The translations under genes and the position numbers were made by a program. Below are positions 13,191 through 28,100 of a stretch of 64,000 bases of DNA, piece after piece; the stretch's first letter is position 1; every line of letters starts with the position of its first letter. The notes below the pieces were generated by a model, which saw only the letters and a list, made by a program, of their open reading frames with translations, was not told the origin of the DNA and ran no database searches. Origin of the DNA: Loxodes magnus (Eukaryota > Ciliophora > Karyorelictea > Loxodida > Loxodidae); NCBI GenBank assembly GCA_946699065.1, contig CAMPDV010000243.1:1-64000 (forward strand), given 5' to 3'.

Positions 13191-16100
13191 TTTTACTTCC
13201 TTTTCTACTTCACTTTTATTTGAAATCTCATCTCTCTTTCTCATTTTATTACTTTCAATTATGATCTTAAGACTCTTTTACTTCCTTTTCTACTTCATTT
13301 TTCTTTGAAATCTCATCTCTCTTTCTCATTTTATTACTTTCAATTATGATCTTCAGACTCTATTACTTCCTTTTCTACTTCACTTTTCTATGAAATCTCA
13401 TCTCTCTTTCTCATTTTATTACTTTCAATTATGATCTTCAAACTCTTTTACTTGCTGTTCTACTTCATTTTTCTTTTAAATCTCATCTCTCTTTCTCATT
13501 TTCTTACTTTCAATTATGATCTTCAGACTCTTTTACTTACTGTTCTACTTCACTTTTCTTTGAAATCTCATCTCTCTTACTCATTTTATTACTTTCAATT
13601 ATGATCTTCAGACTCTTTTACTTCCTTTTCTACTTCATTTTTCTTTGAAATCTCATCTCTCTTTCTCATTTTATTACTTTCAATTATGATCTTAAGACTC
13701 TATTACTTCCTTTTCTACTTCACTTTTCTTTGAAATCTCATCTCTCTTTCTCATTTTATTACTTTCAATTATGATCTTCAGACTCTTTTACTTCCTTTTC
13801 TACTTCACTTTTCTTTGAAATCTCATCTCTTTTTCTCATTTTATTACTTTCAATTATGATCTTAAGACTCTTTTACTTGCTTTTCTACTTCACTTTTCTT
13901 TGAAATCTCATCTCTCTTTCTCATTTTATTACTTTCAATTATGATCTTCAGACTCTTTTACTTCCTTTTCTACTTCATTTTCTTTGAAATCTCATCTCTC
14001 TTTCTCATTTTATTACTTTCAATTATGATCTTAAGACTCTTTTACTTGCTGTTCTACGTTTTTTTCTTTTAAATCTAACTTCTAGTATTTGATACAATTA
14101 CTTATTGATCTTCAGATTCTTTTACTTCCTTTTCTACTTCACTTTTCTTTGAAATCTCATCTCTCTTTCTTATTTTATTACTTTCAATTATGATCTTCAG
14201 ACTCTTTTACTTCCTTTTCTACTTCATTTTTCTTTGAAATCTCATCTCTCTTTCTCATTTTATTACTTTCAATTATGATCTTAAGACTCTTTTACTTGCT
14301 GTTCCACGTTTTTTTCTTTTAAATCTAACTTCTAGTATTTGATACAATTACTTATTGATCTTCAGACTCTTTTACTTCCTTTTCTACTTCACTTTTCTTT
14401 GAAATCTCATCTCTCTTTCTCATTTTATTACTTTCAATTATGATCTTAAGACTCTTTTACTTCCTTTTCTACTTCACTTTTTTTTGAAATCTCATCTCTC
14501 TTTCTCATTTTATTACTTTCAATTATGATCTTAAGACTCATTTGCTTCCTTTTCTACTTCACTTTTCTTTGAAATCTAACTTCTAGTATTGTATACAATT
14601 ACTTATTGATCTTAAGACTCTTTTACTTGCTTTTCTACTTCATTTTTCTTTGAAATCTCATCTCTCTTTCTCATTTTATTACTTTCAATTATGATCTTAA
14701 GACTCTTTTACTTGCTTTTCTACTTCACTTTTCTTTGAAATCTCATCTCTCTTTCTCATTTTATTACTTTCAATTATGATCTTAAGACTCTATTACTTCC
14801 TTTTCTACTTCACTTTTCTTTGAAATCTCATCTCTCTTTCTCATTTTATTACTTTCAATTATGATCTTAAGACTCTATTACTTCCTTTTCTACTTCACTT
14901 TTCTTTGAAATCTCATCTCTCTTTCTCATTTTATTACTTTCAATTATGATCTTAAGACTCTTTTACTTCCTTTTCTACTTCATTTTTCTTTGAAATCTCA
15001 TCTCTCTTTCTCATTTTATTACTTTCAATTATGATCTTCAGACTCTATTACTTCCTTTTCTACTTCACTTTTCTATGAAATCTCATCTCTCTTTCTCATT
15101 TTATTACTTTCAATTATGATCTTCAAACTCTTTTACTTGCTGTTCTACTTCATTTTTCTTTTAAATCTCATCTCTCTTTCTCATTTTCTTACTTTCAATT
15201 ATGATCTTCAGACTCTTTTACTTGCTGTTCTACTTCACTTTTCTTTGAAATCTCATCTCTCTTACTCATTTTATTACTTTCAATTATGATCTTCAGACTC
15301 TTTTACTTCCTTTTCTACTTCACTTTTCTTTGAAATCTCATCTCTCTTTCTCATTTTATTCCTTTCAATTATGATCTTCAGACTCTATTACTTCCTTTTC
15401 TACTTCACTTTTCTTTGAAATCTCATCTCTCTTTCTTATTTTATTACTTTCAATTATGATCTTCAGACTCTTTTACTTCCTTTTCTACTTCATTTTTCTT
15501 TGAAATCTCATCTCTCTTTCTCATTTTATTACTTTCAATTATGATCTTAAGACTCTATTACTTCCTTTTCTACTTCACTTTTCTTTGAAATCTCATCTCT
15601 CTTACTCATTTTATTACTTTCAATTATGATCTTCAGACTCTTTTACTTCCTTTTCTACTTCATTTTTCTTTGAAATCTCATCTCTCTTTCTCATTTTATT
15701 ACTTTCAATTATGATCTTAAGACTCTTTACTTGCTTTTCTACTTCACTTTTCTTTGAAATCTCATCTCTCTTTCTCATTTTATTACTTTCAATTATGATC
15801 TTCAGACTCTTTTACTTCCTTTTCTACTTCACTTTTCTTTGAAATCTCATCTCTCTTACTCATTTTATTACTTTCAATTATGATCTTCAGACTCTTTTAC
15901 TTCCTGTTCTACTTCACTTTTCTTTGAAATCTCATCTCTCTTTCTTATTTTATTACTTTCAATTATGATTTTCAGACTCTTTTACTTCCTTTTCTACTTC
16001 ACTTTTCTTTGAAATCTCATCTCTCTTTCTCATTTTATTACTTTCAATTATGATCTTAAGACTCTTTTACTTACTTTTCTACTTCACTTTTCTTTGAAAT

Positions 16101-19100
16101 CTCATCTCTCTTTCTCATTTTATTACTTTCAATTATGATCTTAAGACTCTTTTACTTGCTTTTCTACTTCACTTTTCTTTGAAATCTCATCTCTCTTTTT
16201 TATTTTATTACTTTCAATTATGATTTTCAGACTCTTTTACTTCCTTTTCTACTTCACTTTTCTTTGAAATCTCATCTCTCTTTCTCATTTTATTACTTTC
16301 AATTATGATCTTCAGACTCTTTTACTTCCTTTTCTACTTCATTTTTCTTTGAAATCTCATCTCTCTTTCTCATTTTATTACTTTCAATTATGATCTTAAG
16401 ACTCTTTTACTTGCTGTTCTACGTTTTTTTCTTTTAAATCTAACTTCTAGTATTTGATACAATTACTTATTGATCTTCAGATTCTTTTACTTCCTTTTCT
16501 ACTTCACTTTTCTTTGAAATCTCATCTCTCTTTCTCATTTTATTACTTTCAATTATGATCTTCAGACTCTTTTACTTCCTTTTCTACTTCACTTTTCTTT
16601 GAAATCTCATCTCTCTTTCTCATTTTATTACTTTCACTTATGATCTTCAGACTCTTTTACTTCCTTTTCTACTTCATTTTTCTTTGAAATCTTATCTCTC
16701 TTTCTCATTTTATTACTTTCAATTATGATCTTCAGACTCTTTACTTGCTTTTCTACTTCACTTTTCTTTGAAATCTCATCTCTCTTTCTCATTTTATTAC
16801 TTTCAATTATGATCTTCAGATTCTTTTACTTCCTTTTCTACTTCACTTTTCTTTGAAATCTCATCTCTCTTTCTCATTTTATTACTTTCAATTATGATCT
16901 TCAGACTCTTTTACTTCCTTTTCTACTTCACTTTTCTTTGAAATCTCATCTCTCTTTCTCATTTTATTACTTTCACTTATGATCTTAAGACTCTTTTACT
17001 TCCTTTTCTACTTCATTTTTCTTTGAAATCTTATCTCTCTTTCTCATTTTATTACTTTCAATTATGATCTTAAGACTCTATTACTTCCTTTTCTACTTCA
17101 CTTTTCTTTGAAATCTCATCTCTCTTTCTCATTTTATTACTTTCAATTATGATCTTAAGACTCTTTTACTTGCTGTTCTACTTTACTTTTCTTTGAAATC
17201 TCATCTCTCTTTCTCATTTTATTACTTTCAATTATGATCTTAAGACTCTTTTACTTGCTGTTCTACGTTTTTTTCTTTTAAATCTAACTTCTAGTATTTG
17301 ATACAATTACTTATTGATCTTCAGATTCTTTTACTTCCTTTTCTACTTCACTTTTCTTTGAAATCTCATCTCTCTTTCTCATTTTATTACTTTCAATTAT
17401 GATCTTCAGACTCTTTTACTTCCTTTTCTACTTCACTTTTCTTTGAAATCTCATCTCTCTTTCTCATTTTATTACTTTCACTTATGATCTTCAGACTCTT
17501 TTACTTCCTGTTCTACTTCACTTTTCTTTGAAATCTCATCTCTCTTTCTCATTTTATTACTTTCAATTATGATCTTCAGACTCTTTTACTTCCTTTTCTA
17601 CTTCATTTTTCTTTTAAATCTAACTTCTAGTATTTGATAGAATTACTTATTGATCTTAAGACTCTATTACTTCCTTTTCTACTTCATTTTTCTTTGAAAT
17701 CTCATCTCTCTTTCTCATTTTATTACTTTCAATTATGATCTTAAGACTCTTTTACTTCCTTTTCTACTTCACTTTTCTTTGAAATCTCATCTCTCTTTCT
17801 CATTTTATTACTTTCAATTATGATCTTCAGACTCTATTACTTCCTTTTCTACTTCATTTTTCTTTGAAATCTCATCTCTCTTTCTCATTTTATTACTTTC
17901 AATTATGATCTTAAGACTCTTTTACTTCCTTTTCTACTTCACTTTTCTTTGAAATCTCATCTCTCTTTCTCATTTTATTCCTTTCAATTATGATCTTAAG
18001 ACTCTTTACTTGCTTTTCTACTTCACTTTTCTTTGAAATCTCATCTCTCTTTCTCATTTTATTACTTTCAATTATGATCTTCAGACTCTTTTACTTCCTT
18101 TTCTACTTCACTTTTCTTTGAAATCTCATCTCTCTTTCTCATTTTATTACTTTCACTTATGATCTTCAGACTCTTTTACTTCCTGTTCTACTTCACTTTT
18201 CTTTGAAATCTCATCTCTCTTTCTCATTTTATTACTTTCAATTATGATCTTCAGACTCTTTTACTTCCTTTTCTACTTCATTTTTCTTTTAAATCTAACT
18301 TCTAGTATTTGATAGAATTACTTATTGATCTTAAGACTCTATTACTTCCTTTTCTACTTCACTTTTCTTTGAAATCTCATCTCTCTTTCTCATTTTATTA
18401 CTTTCAATTATGATCTTAAGATTCTTTTACTTCCTTTTCTACTTCACTTTTCTTTGAAATCTCATCTCTCTTTCTCATTTTATTACTTTCAATTATGATC
18501 TTCAGACTCTATTACTTCCTGTTCTACTTCACTTTTCTTTGAAATCTTATCTCTCTTTCTCATTTTATTACTTTCAATTATGATCTTCAGACTCTTTTAC
18601 TTCCTGTTCTACTTCACTTTTCTTTGAAATCTCATCTCTCTTTCTCATTTTATTACTTTCAATTATGATCTTAAGACTCTTTTACTTCCTGTTCTACTTC
18701 ACTTTTCTTTGAAATCTCATCTCTCTTTCTCATTTTATTACTTTCAATTATGATCTTAAGACTCTTTTACTTGCTGTTCTACTTCATTTTTCTTTTAAAT
18801 CTAACTTCTAGTATTTGATACAATTACTTATTGATCTTCAGACTCTTTTACTTCCTGTTCTACTGCACTTTTCTTTGAAATCTCATCTCTCTTTCTCATT
18901 TTATTACTTTCAATTATGATCTTCAGACTCTTTTACTTCCTGTTCTACTTCACTTTTCTTTGAAATCTCATCTCCCTTTCTCATTTTATTACTTTCAATT
19001 ATGATCTTCAGACTCTTTTACTTCCTTTTCTACTTCACTTTTCTTTGAAATCTCATCTCTCTTTCTCATTTTATTACTTTCAATTATGATCTTCAGACTC

Positions 19101-22100
19101 TATTACTTCCTTTTCTACTTCACTTTTCTTTGAAATCTCATCTCTCTTTCTCATTTTATTACTTTCAATTATGATCTTCAGACTCTTTTACTTCCTTTTC
19201 TACTTCACTTTTCTTTGAAATCTCATCTCTCTTTCTCATTTTATTACTTTCAATTATGATCTTAAGACTCTATTACTTCCTTTTCTACTTCACTTTTCTT
19301 TGAAATCTCATCTCTCTTTCTCATTTTATTCCTTTCAATTATGATCTTCAGACTCTATTACTTCCTTTCTACTTCACTTTTCTTTGAAATCTCATCTCTC
19401 TTTCTCATTTTATTACTTTCACTTATGATCTTCAGACTCTTTTACTTCCTGTTCTACTTCACTTTTCTTTGAAATCTCATCTCTCTTTCTCATTTTATTA
19501 CTTTCAATTATGATCTTCAGACTCTTTTACTTCCTTTTCTACTTCACTTTTCTTTGAAATCTCATCTCTCTTTCTCATTTTATTACTTTCAATTATGATC
19601 TTCAGACTCTTTTACTTCCTTTTCTACTTCACTTTTCTTTGAAATCTCATCTCTCTTTCTCATTTTATTACTTTCACTTATGATCTTCAGACTCTTTTAC
19701 TTCCTGTTCTACTTCACTTTTCTTTGAAATCTCATCTCTCTTTCTCATTTTATTACTTTCAATTATGATCTTCAGACTCTTTTACTTCCTTTTCTACTTC
19801 ATTTTTCTTTTAAATCTAACTTCTAGTATTTGATAGAATTACTTATTGATCTTAAGACTCTATTACTTCCTTTTCTACTTCACTTTTCTTTGAAATCTCA
19901 TCTCTCTTTCTCATTTTATTACTTTCAATTATGATCTTCAGACTCTTTTACTTCCTTTTCTACTTCACTTTTCTTTGAAATCTCATCTCTCTTTCTCATT
20001 TTATTACTTTCAATTATGATCTTCAGACTCTTTTACTTCCTGTTCTACTTCACTTTTCTTTGAAATCTCATCTCTCTTTCTCATTTTATTACTTTCAATT
20101 ATGATCTTAAGACTCTTTTACTTCCTTTTCTACTTCACTTTTTTTTGAAATCTCATCTCTCTTTCTCATTTTATTACTTTCAATTATGATCTTAAGACTC
20201 ATTTGCTTCCTTTTCTACTTCACTTTTCTTTGAAATCTAACTTCTAGTATTGTATACAATTACTTATTGATCTTAAGACTCTTTTACTTGCTTTTCTACT
20301 TCATTTTTCTTTGAAATCTCATCTCTCTTTCTCATTTTATTACTTTCAATTATGATCTTAAGACTCTTTTACTTGCTTTTCTACTTCACTTTTCTTTGAA
20401 ATCTCATCTCTCTTTCTCATTTTATTACTTTCAATTATGATCTTCAGACTCTTTTACTTCCTTTTCTACTTCACTTTTCTTTGAAATCTCATCTCTCTTT
20501 CTCATTTTATTACTTTCAATTATGATCTTCAGACTCTATTACTTCCTTTTCTACTTCACTTTTCTTTGAAATCTCATCTCTCTTTCTCATTTTATTACTT
20601 TCAATTATGATATTCAGACTCTTTTACTTGCTGTTCTACTTCATTTTTCTTTGAAATCTCATCTCTCTTTCTCATTTTATTACTTTCAATTATGATCTTC
20701 AGACTCTTTTACTTCCTGTTCTACTTCACTTTTCTTTGAAATCTCATCTCTCTTTCTCATTTTATTACTTTCAATTATGATCTTAAGACTCTTTTACTTC
20801 CTTTTCTACTTCACTTTTCTTTGAAATCTCATCTCTCTTTCTCATTTTATTACTTTCAATTATGATCTTCAGACTCTTTTACTTCCTTTTCTACTTCATT
20901 TTTCTTTGAAATCTCATCTCTCTTTCTCATTTTATTACTTTCAATTATGATCTTAAGACTCTATTATTTCCTTTTCTACTTCACTTTTCTTTGAAATCTC
21001 ATCTCTCTTTCTCATTTTATTACTTTCAATTATGATCTTCAGACTCTATTACTTCCTTTTCTACTTCACTTTTCTTTGAAATCTCATCTCTCTTTCTCAT
21101 TTTATTACTTTCAATTATGATCTTCAGACTCTTTTACTTCCTTTTCTACTTCACTTTTCTTTGAAATCTCATCTCTCTTTCTCATTTTATTCCTTTCAAT
21201 TATGATCTTCAGACTCTATTACTTCCTTTTCTACTTCACTTTTCTTTGAAATCTTATCTCTCTTTCTCATTTTATTACTTTCAATTATGATCTTCAGACT
21301 CTTTTACTTCCTTTTCTACTTCATTTTTCTTTGAAATCTCATCTCTCTTTCTCATTTTATTACTTTCAATTATGATCTTCAGACTCTTTTACTTCCTGTT
21401 CTACTTCACTTTTCTTTGAAATCTCATCTCTCTTTCTCATTTTATTACTTTCAATTATGATCTTCAGACTCTTTTACTTCCTTTTCTACTTCACTTTTCT
21501 TTGAAATCTCATCTCTCTTTCTCATTTTATTACTTTCAATTATGATCTTCAGACTCTTTTACTTCCTGTTCTACTTCACTTTTCTTTGAAATCTCATCTC
21601 TCTTTCTCATTTTATTACTTTCAATTATGATCTTCAGACTCTTTTACTTCCTGTTCTACTTCACTTTTCTTTGAAATCTCATCTCTCTTTCTCATTTTAT
21701 TACTTTCAATTATGATCTTAAGACTCTTTTACTTCCTTTTCTACTTCACTTTTCTTTGAAATCTCATCTCTCTTTCTCATTTTATTACTTTCAATTATGA
21801 TCTTCAGACTCTTTTACTTCCTGTTCTACTTCACTTTTCTTTGAAATCTCATCTCTCTTTCTCATTTTATTACTTTCAATTATGATCTTCAGACTCTTTT
21901 ACTTCCTTTTCTACTTCACTTTTCTTTGAAATCTCATCTCTCTTTCTCATTTTATTACTTTCAATTATGATCTTCAGACTCTTTTACTTCCTGTTCTACT
22001 TCACTTTTCTTTGAAATCTCATCTCCCTTTCTCATTTTATTACTTTCAATTATTATCTTCAGACTCTTTTACTTCCTGTTCTACTTCACTTTTCTTTGAA

Positions 22101-25100
22101 ATCTCATCTCTCTTTCTCATTTTATTACTTTCAATTATGATCTTCAGACTCTTTTACTTCCTTTTCTACTTCACTTTTCTTTGAAATCTCATCTCTCTTT
22201 CTCATTTTATTACTTTCAATTATGATCTTCAGACTCTTTTACTTCCTGTTCTACTTCACTTTTCTTTGAAATCTCATCTCTCTTTCTCATTTTATTACTT
22301 TCAATTATGATCTTCAGACTCTTTTACTTCCTGTTCTACTTCACTTTTCTTTGAAATCTCATCTCTCTTTCTCATTTTATTACTTTCAATTATGATCTTA
22401 AGACTCTTTTACTTCCTTTTCTACTTCACTTTTCTTTGAAATCTCATCTCTCTTTCTCATTTTATTACTTTCAATTATGATCTTCAGACTCTATTACTTC
22501 CTGTTCTACTTCACTTTTCTTTGAAATCTCATCTCTCTTTCTCATTTTATTACTTTCAATTATGATCTTCAGACTCTTTTACTTCCTTTTCTACTTCATT
22601 TTTCTTTGAAATCTCATCTCTCTTTCTCATTTTATTACTTTCAATTATGATCTTCAGACTCTTTTACTTCCTTTTCTACTTCATTTTTCTTTGAAATCTC
22701 ATCTCTCTTTCTCATTTTATTACTTTCAATTATGATCTTCAGACTCTTTTACTTCCTGTTCTACTTCACTTTTCTTTGAAATCTCATCTCTCTTTCTCAT
22801 TTTATTACTTTCAATTATGATCTTCAGACTCTTTTACTTGCTTTTCTACTTCATTTTTCTTTGAAATCTTATCTCTCTTTCTCATTTTATTACTTTCAAT
22901 TATGATCTTAAGACTCTATTATTTCCTTTTCTACTTCACTTTTCTTTGAAATCTCATCTCTCTTTCTCATTTTATTCCTTTCAATTATGATCTTCAGACT
23001 CTTTTACTTCCTTTTCTACTTCATTTTTCTTTGAAATCTTATCTCTCTTTCTCATTTTATTACTTTCAATTATGATCTTCAGACTCTTTTACTTCCTTTT
23101 CTACTTCACTTTTCTTTGAAATCTCATCTCTCTTTCTCATTTTATTACTTTCAATTATGATCTTCAGACTCTTTTACTTCCTGTTCTACTTCACTTTTCT
23201 TTGAAATCTAACTTTTAGTATTGTATACAATTACTTATTGATCTTAAGACTCTTTTACTTGCTTTTATACTTCACTTTTCTTTGAAATCTCATCTCTCTT
23301 TCTCATTTTATTACTTTCAATTATGATCTTCAGACTCTTTTACTTCCTGTTCTACTTCACTTTTCTTTGAAATCTCATCTCTCTTTCTCATTTTATTACT
23401 TTCAATTATGATCTTCAGACTCTTTTACTTCCTGTTCTACTTCACTTTTCTTTGAAATCTCATCTCTCTTTCTCATTTTATTACTTTCAATTATGATCTT
23501 AAGACTCTTTTACTTCCTTTTCTACTTCACTTTTCTTTGAAATCTCATCTCTCTTTCTCATTTTATTACTTTCAATTATGATCTTCAGACTCTATTACTT
23601 CCTGTTCTACTTCACTTTTCTTTGAAATCTCATCTCTCTTTCTCATTTTATTACTTTCAATTATGATCTTCAGACTCTTTTACTTGCTTTTCTACTTCAT
23701 TTTTCTTTGAAATCTCATCTCTCTTTCTCATTTTATTACTTTCAATTATGATCTTCAGACTCTTTTACTTCCTTTTCTACTTCATTTTTCTTTGAAATCT
23801 CATCTCTCTTTCTCATTTTATTACTTTCAATTATGATCTTCAGACTCTTTTACTTCCTGTTCTACTTCACTTTTCTTTGAAATCTCATCTCTCTTTCTCA
23901 TTTTATTACTTTCAATTATGATCTTCAGACTCTTTTACTTGCTTTTCTACTTCATTTTTCTTTGAAATCTTATCTCTCTTTCTCATTTTATTACTTTCAA
24001 TTATGATCTTCAGACTCTATTATTTCCTTTTCTACTTCACTTTTCTTTGAAATCTCATCTCTCTTTCTCATTTTATTACTTTCAATTATGATCTTCAGAC
24101 TCTATTACTTCCTTTTCTACTTCACTTTTCTTTGAAATCTCATCTCTCTTTCTCATTTTATTACTTTCAATTATGATCTTCAGACTCTTTTACTTCCTTT
24201 TCTACTTCATTTTTCTTTGAAATCTCATCTCTCTTTCTCATTTTATTACTTTCAATTATGATCTTAAGACTCTATTATTTCCTTTTCTACTTCACTTTTC
24301 TTTGAAATCTCATCTCTCTTTCTCATTTTATTACTTTCAATTATGATCTTCAGACTCTATTACTTCCTTTTCTACTTCACTTTTCTTTGAAATCTCATCT
24401 CTCTTTCTCATTTTATTACTTTCAATTATGATCTTCAGACTCTTTTACTTCCTTTTCTACTTCACTTTTCTTTGAAATCTCATCTCTCTTTCTCATTTTA
24501 TTACTTTCACTTATGATCTTCAGACTCTTTTACTTCCTTTTCTACTTCATTTTTCTTTGAAATCTTATCTCTCTTTCTCATTTTATTACTTTCAATTATG
24601 ATCTTCAGACTCTTTTACTTCCTTTTCTACTTCATTTTTCTTTGAAATCTCATCTCTCTTTCTCATTTTATTACTTTCAATTATGATCTTCAGACTCTTT
24701 TACTTCCTGTTCTACTTCACTTTTCTTTGAAATCTCATCTCTCTTTCTCATTTTATTACTTTCAATTATGATCTTCAGACTCTTTTACTTCCTTTTCTAC
24801 TTCACTTTTCTTTGAAATCTCATCTCTCTTTCTCATTTTATTACTTTCAATTATGATCTTCAGACTCTTTTACTTCCTGTTCTACTTCACTTTTCTTTGA
24901 AATCTAACTTTTAGTATTGTATACAATTACTTATTGATCTTAAGACTCTTTTACTTGCTTTTATACTTCACTTTTCTTTGAATTCTCATCTCTCTTTCTC
25001 ATTTTATTACTTTCACTTATGATCTTCAGACTCTTTTACTTCCTTTTCTACTTCATTTTTCTTTGAAATCTTATCTCTCTTTCTCATTTTATTACTTTCA

Positions 25101-28100
25101 ATTATGATCTTCAGACTCTTTTACTTCCTGTTCTACTTCACTTTTCTTTGAAATCTCATCTCTCTTTCTCATTTTATTCCTTTCAATTATGATCTTCAGA
25201 CTCTATTACTTCCTTTTCTACTTCACTTTTCTTTGAAATCTCATCTCTCTTTCTCATTTTATTACTTTCAATTATGATCTTCAGACTCTTTTACTTCCTT
25301 TTCTACTTCACTTTTCTTTGAAATCTCATCTCTCTTTCTCATTTTATTACTTTCAATTATGATCTTCAGACTCTTTTACTTGCTTTTCTACTTCACTTTT
25401 CTTTGAAATCTCATCTCTCTTTCTCATTTTATTCCTTTCAATTATGATCTTCAGACTCTATTACTTCCTTTTCTACTTCACTTTTCTTTGAAATCTTATC
25501 TCTCTTTCTCATTTTATTACTTTCAATTATGATCTTCAGACTCTTTTACTTCCTGTTCTACTTCACTTTTCTTTGAAATCTCATCTCTCTTTCTCATTTT
25601 ATTACTTTCAATTATGATCTTAAGACTCTTTTACTTCCTTTTCTACTTCACTTTTCTTTGAAATCTCATCTCTCTTTCTCATTTTATTACTTTCAATTAT
25701 GATCTTCAGACTCTTTTACTTCCTGTTCTACTTCACTTTTCTTTGAAATCTCATCTCTCTTTCTCATTTTATTCCTTTCAATTATGATCTTCAGACTCTA
25801 TTACTTCCTTTTCTACTTCACTTTTCTTTGAAATCTCATCTCTCTTTCTCATTTTATTACTTTCAATTATGATCTTCAGACTCTATTACTTCCTTTTCTA
25901 CTTCACTTTTCTTTGAAATCTCATCTCTCTTTCTCATTTTATTACTTTCAATTATGATCTTCAGACTCTATTACTTCCTTTTCTACTTCACTTTTCTTTG
26001 AAATCTCATCTCTCTTTCTCATTTTATTACTTTCAATTATGATCTTCAGACTCTTTTACTTCCTGTTCTACTTCACTTTTCTTTGAAATCTTATCTCTCT
26101 TTCTCATTTTATTACTTTCAATTATGATCTTCAGACTCTATTACTTCCTGTTCTACTTCACTTTTCTTTGAAATCTCATCTCTCTTTCTCATTTTATTCC
26201 TTTCAATTATGATCTTCAGACTCTATTACTTCCTTTTCTACTTCACTTTTCTTTGAAATCTCATCTCTCTTTCTCATTTTATTACTTTCAATTATGATCT
26301 TCAGACTCTTTTACTTCCTTTTCTACTTCACTTTTCTTTGAAATCTTATCTCTCTTTCTCATTTTATTACTTTCAATTATGATCTTCAGACTCTTTTACT
26401 TCCTGTTCTACTTCACTTTTCTTTGAAATCTCATCTCTCTTTCTCATTTTATTCCTTTCAATTATGATCTTCAGACTCTATTACTTCCTTTTCTACTTCA
26501 CTTTTCTTTGAAATCTCATCTCTCTTTCTCATTTTATTACTTTCAATTATGATCTTCAGACTCTTTTACTTCCTGTTCTACTTCACTTTTCTTTGAAATC
26601 TCATCTCTCTTACTCATTTTATTACTTTCAATTATGATCTTCAGACTCTTTTACTTCCTGTTCTACTTCACTTTTCTTTGAAATCTCATCTCTCTTTCTC
26701 ATTTTATTACTTTCAATTATGATCTTCAGACTCTTTTACTTCCTGTTCTACTTCACTTTTCTTTGAAATCTCATCTCTCTTTCTCATTTTATTACTTTCA
26801 ATTATGATCTTCAGACTCTATTACTTCCTTTTCTACTTCACTTTTCTTTGAAATCTCATCTCTCTTTCTCATTTTATTACTTTCAATTATGATCTTCAGA
26901 CTCTTTTACTTCCTGTTCTACTTCACTTTTCTTTGAAATCTTATCTCTCTTTCTCATTTTATTACTTTCAATTATGATCTTCAGACTCTATTACTTCCTG
27001 TTCTACTTCACTTTTCTTTGAAATCTCATCTCTCTTTCTCATTTTATTCCTTTCAATTATGATCTTCAGACTCTATTACTTCCTGTTCTACTTCACTTTT
27101 CTTTGAAATCTCATCTCTCTTTCTCATTTTATTACTTTCAATTATGATCTTCAGACTCTTTTACTTCCTTTTCTACTTCATTTTTCTTTGAAATCTTATC
27201 TCTCTTTCTCATTTTATTACTTTCAATTATGATCTTAAGACTCTTTTACTTCCTGTTCTACTTCACTTTTCTTTGAAATCTCATCTCTCTTTCTCATTTT
27301 ATTACTTTCAATTATGATCTTCAGACTCTATTACTTCCTTTTCTACTTCACTTTTCTTTGAAATCTCATCTCTCTTTCTCATTTTATTACTTTCAATTAT
27401 GATCTTAAGACTCTATTACTTCTTTTTCTACTTCACTTTTCTTTGAAATCTCATCTCTCTTACTCATTTTATTACTTTCAATTATGATCTTCAGACTCTT
27501 TTACTTCCTTTTCTACTTCACTTTTCTTTGAAATCTCATCTCTCTTTCTCATTTTATTCCTTTCAATTATGATCTTAAGACTCTTTTACTTCCTGTTCTA
27601 CTTCACTTTTCTTTGAAATCTCATCTCTCTTTCTCATTTTATTACTTTCAATTATGATCTTCAGACTCTATTACTTCCTGTTCTACTTCACTTTTCTTTG
27701 AAATCTCATCTCTCTTTCTCATTTTATTCCTTTCAATTATGATCTTCAGACTCTATTACTTCCTTTTCTACTTCACTTTTCTTTGAAATCTCATCTCTCT
27801 TTCTCATTTTATTACTTTCAATTATGATCTTCAGACTCTTTTACTTCCTTTTCTACTTCATTTTTCTTTGAAATCTTATCTCTCTTTCTCATTTTATTAC
27901 TTTCAATTATGATCTTCAGACTCTTTTACTTCCTGTTCTACTTCACTTTTCTTTGAAATCTCATCTCTCTTTCTCATTTTATTACTTTCAATTATGATCT
28001 TCAGACTCTTTTACTTCCTGTTCTACTTCACTTTTCTTTGAAATCTCATCTCTCTTTCTCATTTTATTACTTTCAATTATGATCTTCAGACTCTTTTACT